From Macrocystis pyrifera (lineage: Eukaryota > Sar > Phaeophyceae > Laminariales > Laminariaceae): DNA of 64,000 nucleotides. Of this stretch, positions 47,364 to 56,488 are shown piece by piece. Made by a program: the position numbers and the translations under genes. The stretch covers positions 6,540,934-6,604,933 of the forward strand of contig JASSKH010000026.1 of NCBI GenBank assembly GCA_031763025.1. The letters run 5' to 3'. Under the pieces are notes generated by a model. It was not told the origin of the DNA. It saw nothing but the letters and a program-made list of their open reading frames with translations, and made no database searches. Within the stretch, counting starts at the first letter, position 1; every line of letters starts with the position of its first letter.

Positions 47364-47552
47364 CTTATCGGCGACCTCGAAGGAAGAGATGTACTGCCGC
47401 CCCCTGCCAGCCCCATTCCCCGTGGCGCCCCGAGACGACCCCGCCCTCTCGCGCTCCTCCCCGCCGCTTCTGCCTCCTGGCTTCCAACGGGTCGCCGAAG
47501 TCTTCGTACGTAGGGCTGTCACGAAGGGAAGCCCCTAGCCTCTGCCTTCCTC
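47364..47552 (-). CDS. CLASRP: CLASRP homologue, exon 9
   Basis: After acceptor GCTATTTGTAG the exon reads RQRLGASLRDSPTYEDFGDP then LEARRQKRR, matching the RDSPTYDPYK region of animal CLASRP. In this frame a stop (TAA) occurs at the exon end. A second frame gives GAGRGRQYISSFEVADK up to donor AAG|GTAACA, which resembles the ITFITSF motif that follows in CLASRP. Switching between them needs one base fewer in the G-rich stretch between. Either the protein ends here or the sequence has a 1-base insertion; conservation of both motifs favours the latter. Entry phase agrees with exon 8. Confidence 0.72.
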
Positions 47553-47695
47553 CTACAAATAGCGCAGGTGAGAGTCAACCAAGTGTTTTTGTTCCACTGC
47601 TGTTTAGTGTTTTGTCGGTCACGGGGCATTTAGGTGTGGCGGTAGTACAGGGGGGAGGTGGGTGGGGGGTAGGGAGGTGGGGGGGGGGGGAGATA

Positions 47696-47749
<54 letters not shown>
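47696..47749. repeat. 54-base poly-G tract
   Basis: The longest homopolymer in the window. It is followed at once by tactcgatatcatgcatggc, the edge of the dispersed repeat, and by further G-rich runs to 47970. It lies in intron 8 upstream of exon 9 in genomic terms, so pre-mRNA would carry poly-C. Confidence 0.9.
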
Positions 47750-47750
<1 letters not shown>

Positions 47751-47842
47751 ACTCGATATCATGCATGGCCGTAGCCGTGTGTGGGGGGGGGGGGGGGGAG
47801 GGGTCACGGGGAGGGGGGGTTGGATGGGAGGGTGAGTTACTT

Positions 47843-47880
<38 letters not shown>

Positions 47881-48117
47881 GGGAGGGAGTAACGGGGTTA
47901 GGGGGGGGGGGGTGGTGCGGTTTTGTGGGGAGGATAAGGGTGTGGAGGGGGGGGGAGGTCGGGGGGGCGTACCCATTTGGTTGCTTGCCTTAGTCGTTTG
48001 ACCATTGACCAGGTGGGGGTGGGCTGTAAGGCCAGCAAATACGCTTCACTCTACAGTATCATGGTACGGCGTTGCCGGGAGACTTGGCCGACCGCTGGCA
48101 CTCGCAAGACCACGCAA

Positions 48118-48165
48118 GGAGGAAGGAAAGACGGAAGGAAGGAAGGAAGGAAGGAAGGAAGGAAA
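48118..48165. repeat. (GGAA)n microsatellite
   Basis: About ten units of ggaa with a few changes, inside intron 8. Confidence 0.9.
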
Positions 48166-48771
48166 AACACAAAATGAAGAACTAACAAGAACTACTCAAA
48201 AATCGAGAAGGAATAACGAGTACGAACCTGGTACCAGGTACGAAACAAAAGGAAACATGAATCAAGAACGAAGAAATAAGAAATAATACACAGGATGAAA
48301 CATCAAACAGGAATCACAAAAGGGGGAGAACACAAAAAAAAAAAACGGAAGAGAAAGCCACGCCGTCGCTCGCCGTCCCAGCGTACGCACGCCCCCCTCG
48401 CTCGTCGCAGACCACAATGATATTTTCGCTCCTGCACGCAATTCTCATGCAGCGGAAACGCAGTTCACAACTCAACCGTTCCCTGAAAAAAACAACAAAA
48501 ATGTGAGAGAGAAAAAAAAAAAAGCAAACCCATTTACGTATCGTTCGCTGTCTACTGTGCACCAGGCATGTACAATACAATACCTGGTGCTATCCAATGT
48601 ATTACAGTACATATATATAATGCGACCACACACAAACGTAGACTCTGCAACAGACATCATCGTCGATGTCTTCAGGTATCGCACACACAAGCGCCAACCC
48701 GCTGCTAGGACAATAACGACAGCAACAACAACAACAACAAAAACATTTAGAAAGAACACCATCAAGCTCAC

Positions 48772-48896
48772 CAGCCCGTGTGCCGCCACCGCTTCCGTGC
48801 GCCCCCTCTCCCTCCTCCAAGCCCCCTCCCGCCCCCGTCCCGTCCGCTTTCTTCTTCGACTTCTTGCGCTGCTTCGACGACTCCATCTCTTCCGCC
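48772..48896 (-). CDS. CLASRP: CLASRP homologue, exon 8
   Basis: The exon reads AEEMESSKQRKKSKKKADGT then GAGGGLEEGEGAHGSGGGTR. A Glu-rich, then Lys/Arg-rich stretch at this position corresponds to the EEEKAMYSGRRSRRQRREFR-type region of CLASRP. Acceptor GGTGGCAG at 48897 and donor G|GTGAGC at 48771 are canonical. The entry phase completes the codon left by exon 7 (AG + G) and the exit phase 1 matches exon 9. A 34-base C-run (plus strand 48906-48939, poly-G in the transcript) abuts the acceptor. Confidence 0.8.
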
Positions 48897-48904
48897 CTGC
48901 CACC

Positions 48905-48941
<37 letters not shown>

Positions 48942-49049
48942 ACACGCCACCAAACACGCCACCATCACAAGAACGGTCAGGGGCCAACGAACGAACCAGT
49001 AACGAGTATTGACAGTTTTTTGTTTTGTCAGCTCTCGTGTGCGTGTATT

Positions 49050-49397
49050 ATGGTGTCCGGCGGCTTGGTAGGTGGTTCGCGTGTCGACCTAAGATCAATT
49101 TCGTGGGTTCGAGGCTCACCGAGTGCATACATACTCATAGGGACTTTTTCTTCCATAAAAAATGATGAGCGGAAAGCGCGAGAGCGTGACTTAGCATAAA
49201 AATTCGATGAATTATCGACGAGCAGTGGGAATGCCGAACCCTGTGCGCGATGAAAAACGAAGGCACGTACCGAGGGGGGGGGGGCAGAAGGGACGACACC
49301 TGTGAGTGACCACGGCTTTCGTCCAGAAGATCGTCCAACGAGTTAAGAGCTGGAAAAGTAAAAGTGATGATGAGAAAGAAAAAGAAAAGAAAAAAAC
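49050..49397 (+). repeat. tRNA-derived SINE, copy 3 with A-rich tail
   Basis: The head is gtccggcggcttggtaggtg with B-box gtgggttcgaggctcacc. The body shares ataaaaaatgatgagcggaa, gaatgccgaaccctgtgcgc and ccagaagatcgtccaacgag with the other copies, and the 3' end is an A-rich tail (gaaagaaaaagaaaagaaaa). It lies in intron 7 of the CLASRP homologue in antisense orientation. Confidence 0.88.
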
Positions 49398-49629
49398 TGG
49401 TACCGTATATATAAATAAATGTGTATATATCCCCTTTGTCCGGAAATATAAGGCGTGTTGGAGTACAAACCTGCATACCAAGCGTTCCTTACATTTCCGT
49501 CCAGAGTAGTATAGTTAGTACCCGAAAGGTGTCTTACAGGAATGGGCATCGAACGAGAATCGATACGACATACACAACACTAGCGTGTGATGGGCGTATT
49601 CATGCGTACGAGGGAAAAGTAACGGGTCG

Positions 49630-49770
49630 GGGGGGGGGGGGGGGGGGGGGGGGGAGCGACACTAGGATGGAAGTAGGGGGTAGGGGGGGGGGGTGGGCAA
49701 AGGTGAAGCCGGAGAGGGGAGGGGAGGGAAGGAGAGGGGGGGGGGGGGGGGGGGGGGGGGGGCAGGAGGA
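49630..49770. repeat. G-rich tract cluster
   Basis: Runs of about 24 and 25 G separated by purine-rich text. No coding content. Confidence 0.85.
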
Positions 49771-50115
49771 GATGCGCTCTTCTGTAATAACGCTTCCCCA
49801 CATTTTTCCTGTCACAATATCAGATACGCACCACATCAAGCTTCACAAAACACGGAAAAACCTTCCTGCTACGCGCTCCTCCCCTTCCCGCCCACACTTT
49901 TCCCGGCACAATATCGGAGAAGCACCACACCAACCTTCACATAGAGCGCGTCAAAACTTACTGTTACGTACCCCCCCCCCCCCCCCTCCTCCCCCCGCAA
50001 AAACAGAAAACGCCAGCGGATCGGTCACACACACACACACACACGCTGCTGAGCAGCAGCAGCAGCACCACCACCACGATACGTGGCCCCCGCTAGTACC
50101 CTCCCCCCGACGCAC

Positions 50116-50248
50116 CTAAGGGCCCGCTGTTGCGCTCGATGCCTGCGCTCGTAGCGGAGCAAGCGGGAGTAGCTGTAGCCGCTGCGCTTCTCGGAAATGC
50201 CGTAGTCCTCCGCAGACCGATCCTGCGCTGCCGCCATCGCTCGCGCGG
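50116..50248 (-). CDS. CLASRP: CLASRP homologue, exon 7
   Basis: The exon reads ARAMAAAQDRSAEDYGISEK then RSGYSYSRLLRYERRHRAQQ and RALR. The DYGIS...SRLLRYERR pattern corresponds to the TTYGMADGDFVRMLRKDKEE segment of animal CLASRP. Acceptor TGTGGTAG at 50249 and donor AG|GTGCGT at 50115 are canonical. The two leading bases complete a GCC codon with exon 6 when exon 6 is read in its corrected frame. Confidence 0.85.
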
Positions 50249-50644
50249 CTACCACACGCAAGCACCAACCCCCGCGATTGCAGCATGGGGGGGGTTAGAA
50301 ATCGAAAAAACAAAAAGGAAAGGGGGGAAGCGCGCGGGGGGGGGGGGGAGGGGGGGGCAGGATATAGAAGGACAGGGGGGATGGCCGGGGGGGGGGGGGG
50401 TATTCATTTGTTGCTTGCCTTAGACATTTGACCATTGACCACGCATCCCTTTCGAGACGGAGCACCGTTCCTACTCCTAATAGATACATCTCCAACAATT
50501 GGGCGCTCATTGTGTTGTTTTCCATATATTACATAAGAAACTTTTTGCTAATGGGGATGGGGAGTACTCATGTCGCATGACCCATAGAATGGGTTGGGGG
50601 GGGGGGCGCAGAAAGTCAAAAAGAAGGGGGGGGGGGGGGGGGGG

Positions 50645-51171
50645 GGGGGTGTACTCGATATCATGCATGGCCGTAGTCGTATATATGCCCACAGACCCTC
50701 GGATCCCTACAATGCCGGGACGGAGCACGTCGGGTTTTCACCGACCAGGCAGGCAGGCATTGCTTGCACCAAGCGCGAAGCGCCGTGAGGTGTCGGGCAA
50801 GTCGCATGACGGGCGAGCTGCATCTTACCAAGAACCGCTTGAGAGGCGGACTTGCATACATGGATGACAGCTTTAATGAGTTCATTAGTTTCCGGTGTGG
50901 CCACACTTCAAGAGACAGCAATGGGTTTACTAGGTAACTGCCTCTTGGGTGCCTTACCATAAACACTACGTGATACGATCATTCCCCTTGTGCGGGGTGA
51001 AGGTTCTCCAACCCCGCACAAATAATCCAACTTGACCACCAGCTGTGACCGACCGCCAAAAAAAAAAAACAAAAAAAAACGGTATCCTGGTTGTCTGGCT
51101 CAAGTAGTGAGCGGCATGTTTTACAGTGTCGTCGCCAACCGACGCTAACCCAACCTACATATAATGTATAG
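50645..51171 (+). repeat. dispersed poly-G-associated repeat, copy 3
   Basis: It starts after a G-run with tactcgatatcatgcatggc and includes cgggacggagcacgtcgggt, gcgccgtgaggtgtcgggc, aaccgcttgagaggcggac and acgtgatacgatcattcccc. It ends near ccgacgctaacccaacctac before the next G-run. Upstream, at about 50407-50470, a smaller satellite fragment (atttgaccattgaccacgca) also recurs at 47.98 and 54.49 kb. Confidence 0.88.
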
Positions 51172-51289
51172 GGGGGGGGGGGTGACAGGGCATAGGGTGG
51201 GAGGGGAAGGGGGGGGGGGGGAAGGGGCAGGAAACAAAAAAGGGGGGGGAAGGGGGGTGAGGGGGAAACAGGGAGGGGGGGTGCAAGGA

Positions 51290-51343
51290 GCGGGGGGGGG
51301 GTGGGGGGGGGGGGGGAGGGGGGGGGGGGGGGGGGGGGGGGGG
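51290..51343. repeat. G-rich tract cluster
   Basis: Several G-runs, the longest about 27 bases at 51317-51343, in intron 6 of the CLASRP homologue. Confidence 0.85.
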
Positions 51344-51539
51344 GTCGATGGGTAGCGAGACAGGCGGCGGTGGTGTTCAACCCCCACGACCACGCCATGC
51401 ATCTCGTCAGCTTGGGATTAGCTTAGTGCTGGTGGCTCCGTCACTTGTCAGTATGACTGCCATTTCAACACGTTGATAACTTGATACTGCGATGATTCAA
51501 ACAAGCTTCCACACCTCGGAACAGATCACCTACATACCA

Positions 51540-51735
51540 TTCCCAGTTGATGATCTAGATCTTTCAGGTCAGATAGATGATCTATTCCTGAGCTGTACGA
51601 TCTGTCTGATCCAGCTCATGTTGCCGGGTGGGACCCGTACAACCCGCAGAATCTTGGACATGTTTCCTGGGTTGGATCTGTACTACACAGATCCCGCAGA
51701 GCACCTCATAACGGCAGGATGCGATCTATAGTAGA
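51540..51735 (+). repeat. third copy of the fold-back arm
   Basis: It shares gatgatctagatctttcag, agctgtacgatctgtctgat and agctcatgttgccgggtggg with the arms at 45.74-46.46 kb. Confidence 0.82.
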
Positions 51736-52035
51736 TGATCTAGATCGTGATCTTGTCGTAGAAATGCGTGGTAACACGTCGAAACTTCGATACTCCGATG
51801 TCTCGACATGTACCATGTCTTGATCTTCCGATATATCGCAAGCGCGGCAAAGCTCTCCTTGCAGCTTCGAGAGTCGGTACCACCGAACGCCCAAAACACG
51901 TTGACAACAGCCGCGTTGCCGTGTCGAAACCTTACCCTCCCACACGCTACGACAACAACAGCAACAACGAATCATACCACCCCGGCCGAGACGAGAAAAG
52001 GCAGCGGGAAGGAGAGCGATCGGTCGGTCCCTCAC

Positions 52036-52452
52036 CATCCTCGTTCTTATCGCCCTCTTCCTCGCCCTCCTCCTCGTCCTCCTCCTCCTCCCCCTCCGAG
52101 TAGTCAGAAAAATCCGAGCTGTCGCCCCCTCGCTCGCCCCCCCAGCCCCCCCTGCCCCCCCAATCTCTTTCTCGATGAGCGCAAGAATCTCCGGGTCCAG
52201 CTGCGCTTCATCCTCGTCCTGGTCCGGCTCCGGATCATCCTCCCCCCCGCCCTTGCCATCCCCTACATCCCCTTCCCCTCCCGCCTCCCCTCCAGACTTG
52301 CCAGCAACCACGTCGCCGCCGTACTGTAGTCCCACCTCCGCCCCCCGCCCACGAGACTGAGCAGTGGCGCTAGCTCCGCCAGCCCCCCCGGGGCCATAGT
52401 GGCCGTGTACCCCGGCATTCTTGGCCTCTTTTACTGCGGCTTTGTTCTCGGC
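52036..52452 (-). CDS. CLASRP: CLASRP homologue, exon 6 (with one-base frame break)
   Basis: Following acceptor TTAAG at 52453, the exon reads AENKAAVKEAKNAGVHGHYG, a Gly/Ala-rich stretch, then EDDPEPDQDEDEAQLDPEIL and ALIEKEIG. At about 52130-52165 three 7-base G-runs occur on the coding strand. In the original frame the sequence then becomes Arg-rich and reads past the donor. One added base gives RGGDSSDFSDYSEGEEEEDE then EEGEEEGDKNED up to donor G|GTGAGG, whose phase 1 fits exon 7 exactly. The acidic, Ser-rich end matches the acidic region of CLASRP, so I take the break as a homopolymer undercall or a recent 1-bp deletion. Confidence 0.8.
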
Positions 52453-52457
52453 CTTAA

Positions 52458-52484
52458 GGGGGGGGGGGGGGGGGGGGGGGGGGG
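52458..52484. repeat. 27-base poly-G (poly-C in transcript) next to a splice acceptor
   Basis: On the minus strand the run is pure C followed by TTAAG and exon 6, so it sits where the polypyrimidine tract belongs. Confidence 0.9.
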
Positions 52485-52619
52485 AGGTATGTGTGTGTTG
52501 TTTTACGCATGGCGCCGGAGATGAAAGGCGGCGGGGGGGGGGCACTGAGGGGGCGGGCGGCGGAATGACGTACACAAGGAAACATAAGCAGACAGAGCAG
52601 ACAGATAAACATAAAGACA

Positions 52620-52622
52620 AAA

Positions 52623-52653
<31 letters not shown>

Positions 52654-52740
52654 GGAGGCAGACAGGGAGGCAGACAGACAAGACAGACACAAACGCCGAC
52701 ACACACGCGGAGAGGCAGGCAGGCAGGCAGGCAGACAAGA
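52620..52740. repeat. (CAGC)n / (AGGC)n microsatellite in intron 5
   Basis: Runs of agccagccagcc and gcaggcaggcagg fill most of the 334-bp intron. Open frames through it are meaningless. Confidence 0.85.
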
Positions 52741-52786
52741 CACACATGCAGAACCTACGAACACACAGGCAGACAGTCAGACACAC

Positions 52787-52888
52787 CTTCTTGCTGCGCT
52801 GGCTCGCGGCGTCCTTTGCCGCGGCAATCTCAGACGCGTCCGGCTCCCCCTTCTTAAACTTGGCGATGTCCGCCAGCTTCTCGTTCAC
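52787..52888 (-). CDS. CLASRP: CLASRP homologue, exon 5
   Basis: The 102-bp, phase 0-0 exon encodes VNEKLADIAKFKKGEPDASE then IAAAKDAASQRSKK. It follows an ideal acceptor TTTTTTACAG and ends at donor AAG|GTGTGT. In animal CLASRP this position, after the ERYRG block, holds a charged helical segment ending in a Lys-rich EKKKLAEKK stretch. Reading into exon 6 (RSKK then AENKAAVKEAK) continues that helix. Confidence 0.85.
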
Positions 52889-53297
52889 CTGTAAAAAATG
52901 TTTCGAGTCGGCGGAGCACACCGACGGAGCGCGTTGGAACCAACGGAAACCGAAGGAGACAACGGAAAACAACGGAACGGAACCGACGGAAACCAACAGA
53001 ACCGACGGAAACCAACTAAAGTAACGAATATCGAAGGAGCCAGCGGAAACCAACGGAATCGCTGGAACCAGTAGACCCGATGTGATCAACCGCCGAAACG
53101 GGGGGCGGGGGAGGCCTCTCGGTGGTTTGACAGCAGTACAACTATGGACTCGCGCTTCTTCTGCTGCTGCTTGTGCTGCTCACGCATTGCAACATGACCC
53201 TACACGTGTAGCTGGTACGAAGTACCATGTGTCAAGATAAACCAACTGCGAGAAGAAGAAAAAAAAGGCCAAGGGGGGAGAGGGAAAAGAGCGCGCG

Positions 53298-53298
<1 letters not shown>

Positions 53299-53336
<38 letters not shown>
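53299..53336. repeat. poly-G tract of about 38 bases
   Basis: A homopolymer in intron 4 of the CLASRP homologue. Confidence 0.9.
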
Positions 53337-53339
<3 letters not shown>

Positions 53340-53627
53340 CATTCAAACCGAGACACTGATTGCATCCTCGAGGGTACGTAAAGAGGGAAGAAGGAAGGAA
53401 AAAAGTTGGGAAATAAATGAAAAAAAAAAGGGAAAACGAGAACGAAAAAAAAGGGGGATTGAAAAAAATGAAAAAGGGGAAGCGGGGGGGGGGGCGAAGA
53501 GAAGAAACCAGAAAGAAAAACAAAAAAGGGGAACTTCAAACCAACAAGTGGAAAAAACGAAGAAAGCAAAAGAAGAACGAAAAAAACGAAAGAAAAACGA
53601 AAAGGCAAGGGAGAGAGAGAAACGTGC

Positions 53628-53756
53628 CTGATCGGCAACGACGTGGGTATGCTCCTTCTCGCTCATCGCTGCACGCTGAGCGTCCAGGATGCCTCGGTAC
53701 CGCTCAAAGCTTAGGAACGTTTCCAGGCCCTTCTTCTCCCGGTGGTCCCCCGTGTC
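53628..53756 (-). CDS. CLASRP: CLASRP homologue, exon 4 (EERY block)
   Basis: The 129-bp exon encodes DTGDHREKKGLETFLSFERY then RGILDAQRAAMSEKEHTHVV and ADQ. FERYRGIL matches the ERYRGLVQ motif that names the DRY_EERY domain of SWAP-type splicing regulators, and MSEKE aligns with ISEEQ. Acceptor CTGAAAG at 53757. The donor is CAG|GCACGT, a GC-type donor; a GT donor giving the right phase is not available. Both ends are phase 0. Confidence 0.87.
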
Positions 53757-53851
53757 CTTTCAGCGCGGTGCGGCGGAAACAAAAACAAGGCGCGACACGC
53801 GTATATATACGTGGTACATGGAAGGAGGGGGAGCAGGGGCGGAGAAGGGCA

Positions 53852-53879
<28 letters not shown>

Positions 53880-53882
<3 letters not shown>

Positions 53883-54408
53883 TGTACTCATTATCATGCA
53901 TGGCCGTAGTCCTATGACCATAGACCCTCGCATCCCTACAATGCCGGGACGGAGCACGTCGGGTTTTCACCGACCAGGCAGACATTGCTTGCATCAAGCG
54001 CGAAGCGCCGTGAGGTGTTGGGCGAGTCGCGTGAAGGGTGAGCTGCATCCTACTAAGAACCGCTGTAGAGGCGGATTTTTTTGCATATGGATGACAGCAT
54101 CAATGAATTGATTTAATTTCTGGTGTGGCCACTTCCAGAGACAGAAATGGGTTTTACTGTGTAACTGCCTCGTGGGTGTCTCACCATATACACACTACGT
54201 GATACGATCATCCCCCTTGTGCGGAGTAAACGTTCTCCCCCACAAAAATGATCTAACTTGACCGCCAGCCGTGGTAACCGCCAACAAAAAAAAAAAAACA
54301 AAAAAAAACGGTACCCTGGCTGTCTAGCTCACGCAGTGAGAGGCATATTTTACAGCGTCGTCGCCAACCGACACCAACCCAACCTATATATACCAGGTAT
54401 ATATCAAG
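53880..54408 (+). repeat. dispersed poly-G-associated repeat, copy 4
   Basis: It begins after a 29-base G-run with tgtactcattatcatgcatg and has all the landmarks of copy 3. It ends in a second G-run at about 54407-54421, after which the first 45 bases of the next unit restart (tgtactcattatcatgcatg), indicating a head-to-tail arrangement. Confidence 0.88.
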
Positions 54409-54727
54409 GGGGGGGGGGGGGTGTACTCATTATCATGCATGGCCGTAGTCGTATGACCATAGACGGGGGGGGGGGGGGGGCGGGCGTCCTCATTTGTTGC
54501 TTTCCTTAGTCATTTGACCATTGGCCACGCATCCCTTTCGAGACGGAGCAGGGGGGGGGGGGGGGTCACGAATTGGAGTATTTGGGGGCATGAATCGCAA
54601 TAACCGAACGGGGAGAATCCGTAAGTATCCGTCTTTCAAGGCTTACTTTTAGGGTTCTCGCCAGGAGTGATGCAAGTAGGGGGCAGGGGTAGGTGGGAGG
54701 CCGGCGGGGGGGGGGGGGGAAGGGAAG

Positions 54728-54960
54728 GGTACTCATGTCATGCATGGCCGTAGTCGTATTACCATAGACCATCGCATCCCTGCAATTGCCGGGACGGAGC
54801 AAGTCGGATTTTCACCGACCAGGCAGACATTGCTTGCGCCATGCACGAAGCGCCGTGACGTGTCGGGGCGAGACGCATAAAGGGTGAACTGAATCCTTTC
54901 TTAAGAACAGCTTGCGAGGGGGACATTCTTGCACATGGATGAGAGCGTCGAATTGCTCGA
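54728..54960 (+). repeat. dispersed poly-G-associated repeat, partial copy 5
   Basis: It starts tactcatgtcatgcatggcc after a G-rich run and is truncated near 54960, before another G-run (54974-54995). Confidence 0.85.
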
Positions 54961-55096
54961 TTTGGAATTCTGGTGGGGGGGGGGGGGGGGGGGGGTTCCG
55001 TCCGCCTCGTGCGACTGTCGGACTGCAGTTCCGAGATCGTTCGTCCCCTCCGCAAAGGCGGCCGGGGCACTTCACAGCTTCTATTTTTTATCATAC

Positions 55097-55222
55097 CTTG
55101 GGCGAGAGAGGCACCATGTCCAGCACGGCTCTGGCGTCGAAGCGGTCAATCAGCACGTCCTGGCGGCCGTTCCAAGGCATGAGCGCCGCCTCCACCGCTC
55201 CCGCCGCCAAGTCTCTGTAGAT
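55097..55222 (-). CDS. CLASRP: CLASRP homologue, exon 3 (DRY block)
   Basis: The 126-bp exon encodes IYRDLAAGAVEAALMPWNGR then QDVLIDRFDARAVLDMVPLS and PK. MPWNGRQDVLIDRFDARAVL is a near-match to the MPWQGDTNNMIDRFDVRAHL core of CLASRP and to the IPWMGD...IDRYDGRGHL core of SWAP, making the family assignment secure. Acceptor GAGGCAG at 55223 joins exon 2 to read TCKIYRD, equivalent to SCKLFRD in SWAP. Donor AAG|GTATGA at 55096. Both ends phase 0. Confidence 0.93.
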
Positions 55223-55384
55223 CTGCCTCGCAACGTTAAGACCAAGAAAACAGCAAGCCAAAACATGACAACCGCTCCAGGAAGTCTAGAAAACGTACAT
55301 ACCCCATACTGTAATGGCCCAGAATACGTAAGCAGGTATACCAAGCACCGCTCTGTTCGGCAATAAGAACCGCTGTATGTGCAA

Positions 55385-55855
55385 CGTTTCTCCCCCCCCC
55401 CCCCCCCGTACATAGAATCGAGGGGACTTGCGGAGAGCAGACTTCCGGGCCCGGGAAACTACCGAGGACAACATCGGACTGCTGAAATTGCGTACGTAAC
55501 CGACACCGACGCAAACGCAAACGCAAACGCCAGCACTAACACCAACACTACCGCAACCACGACCAAAATACTCCCAGCGCATGCGCAGCATGCCTTCTCA
55601 CGCCGGGAAACCCCGCCATTCTACCACGGAGAGGGGCGAATCCGAGCTAAGCAAAGCCGACGCCTGGGACTCGAGCGCCATCCCAAGGCCGGAAAAAAGT
55701 GACCGAGGGTGACCACGGAAAATGGAAAACGTTTTGCGATCGGTGGTCCTCCCAGCCTCCTTCCTCCCTCCCTCCCTCCCCCCTCCTTCCTTCCCTTCCT
55801 TCCTCCCTTTTTGTTCCTTCTTCCCTCCCCCCCTACCCCCCCCCCCCCCCCCACA
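55385..55855. repeat. poly-C tracts and TCCC-rich simple sequence in intron 2
   Basis: C-runs at about 55391-55407 and 55838-55852, with long (tccc)n-type text at 55755-55915 and again at 56290-56375. The text ccagcgcatgc recurs near 55576 and 56112, and agg(a)cggaaaa(a)cga(c)gaggg-like blocks at 55690 and 56215 suggest a diverged duplication. Confidence 0.75.
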
Positions 55856-56401
55856 CTCTCTCTCCCCCCCTCCCTCCCTTCCCCCTTTCTCGTCCCTCTG
55901 TCCCTCCCTCCGCCCGCCCTCCTCGTACCACCGCGCGCAAACCGTTTTCTATTTTCCGTCGCCACCATCCTGGCTTTTCCGGCCTTGAGATGAGGCGCTC
56001 GCTTTTCCGGGACTTATTTGTTCATTACTCGGGAGTTACCCTCTCCTTAGTCGGGGCAGTGTTCACAGCCGTGGGATACGCCCTGCGCATCTGCGCATAC
56101 TCCCAGCGCATGCACAGGACGTCTCCCGTGCCGGGAGACACCGTCTCCACCACGGGGAGGGCGGCTCTTGAGCAAGATAAAACCGAGGCCTGGGGAACGA
56201 GCCTTAATCTCGAGGCCGGAAAAAAACGACGAGGGTGGCCACGGGATATTCAAAACGTTTGGCGCGGTGGTACGAGCAGGGCGGGATAGTCTCCCCCTCC
56301 CCCCCCCTCCTCCGTCCCTCCGTCCCTCCGTCCCTCCCTTCCTCCTTCCCTCCCTTCCTCCCTCCTTTCCTTCCTTCGCTCTTAATCGAAACCGCTCTCA
56401 C

Positions 56402-56488
56402 CTTGCAAGTCTTGCCCTCGATGATGAGCGACTGGTGATGGTCACGGCTGTGGACCCGTAGGAACTGCTTCATTTTTTCCTTGCGTGC
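56402..56488 (-). CDS. CLASRP: CLASRP homologue, exon 2
   Basis: The 87-bp exon encodes ARKEKMKQFLRVHSRDHHQS then LIIEGKTCK. The start continues the basic helix of exon 1 (AKENK then ARKEKMK), and the end LIIEGKTCK aligns with LLVFGYSCK of SWAP proteins and VHGRACK of CLASRP. Acceptor TCGGTAG at 56489 and donor AAG|GTGAGA at 56401 are canonical. Phase 0 at both ends. Confidence 0.9.

Noticed and set aside
47237..48001. Long plus-strand frame rich in Gly and its minus-strand Pro-rich mirror
   Set aside because: The frames are produced by poly-G runs and contain no domain; they overlap CLASRP exon 9 and intron 8.
48472..49012. Overlapping frames on both strands around 48.5-49.0 kb
   Set aside because: Only 48896-48772 on the minus strand, in another frame, has matching splice sites and phases.
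51706..52764. A continuous 352-codon minus-strand frame
   Set aside because: Only the 52452-52036 part is coding (CLASRP exon 6). The upstream part is intron 5 microsatellite and poly-C, and the downstream Arg-rich part is the wrong frame after the G-run break.
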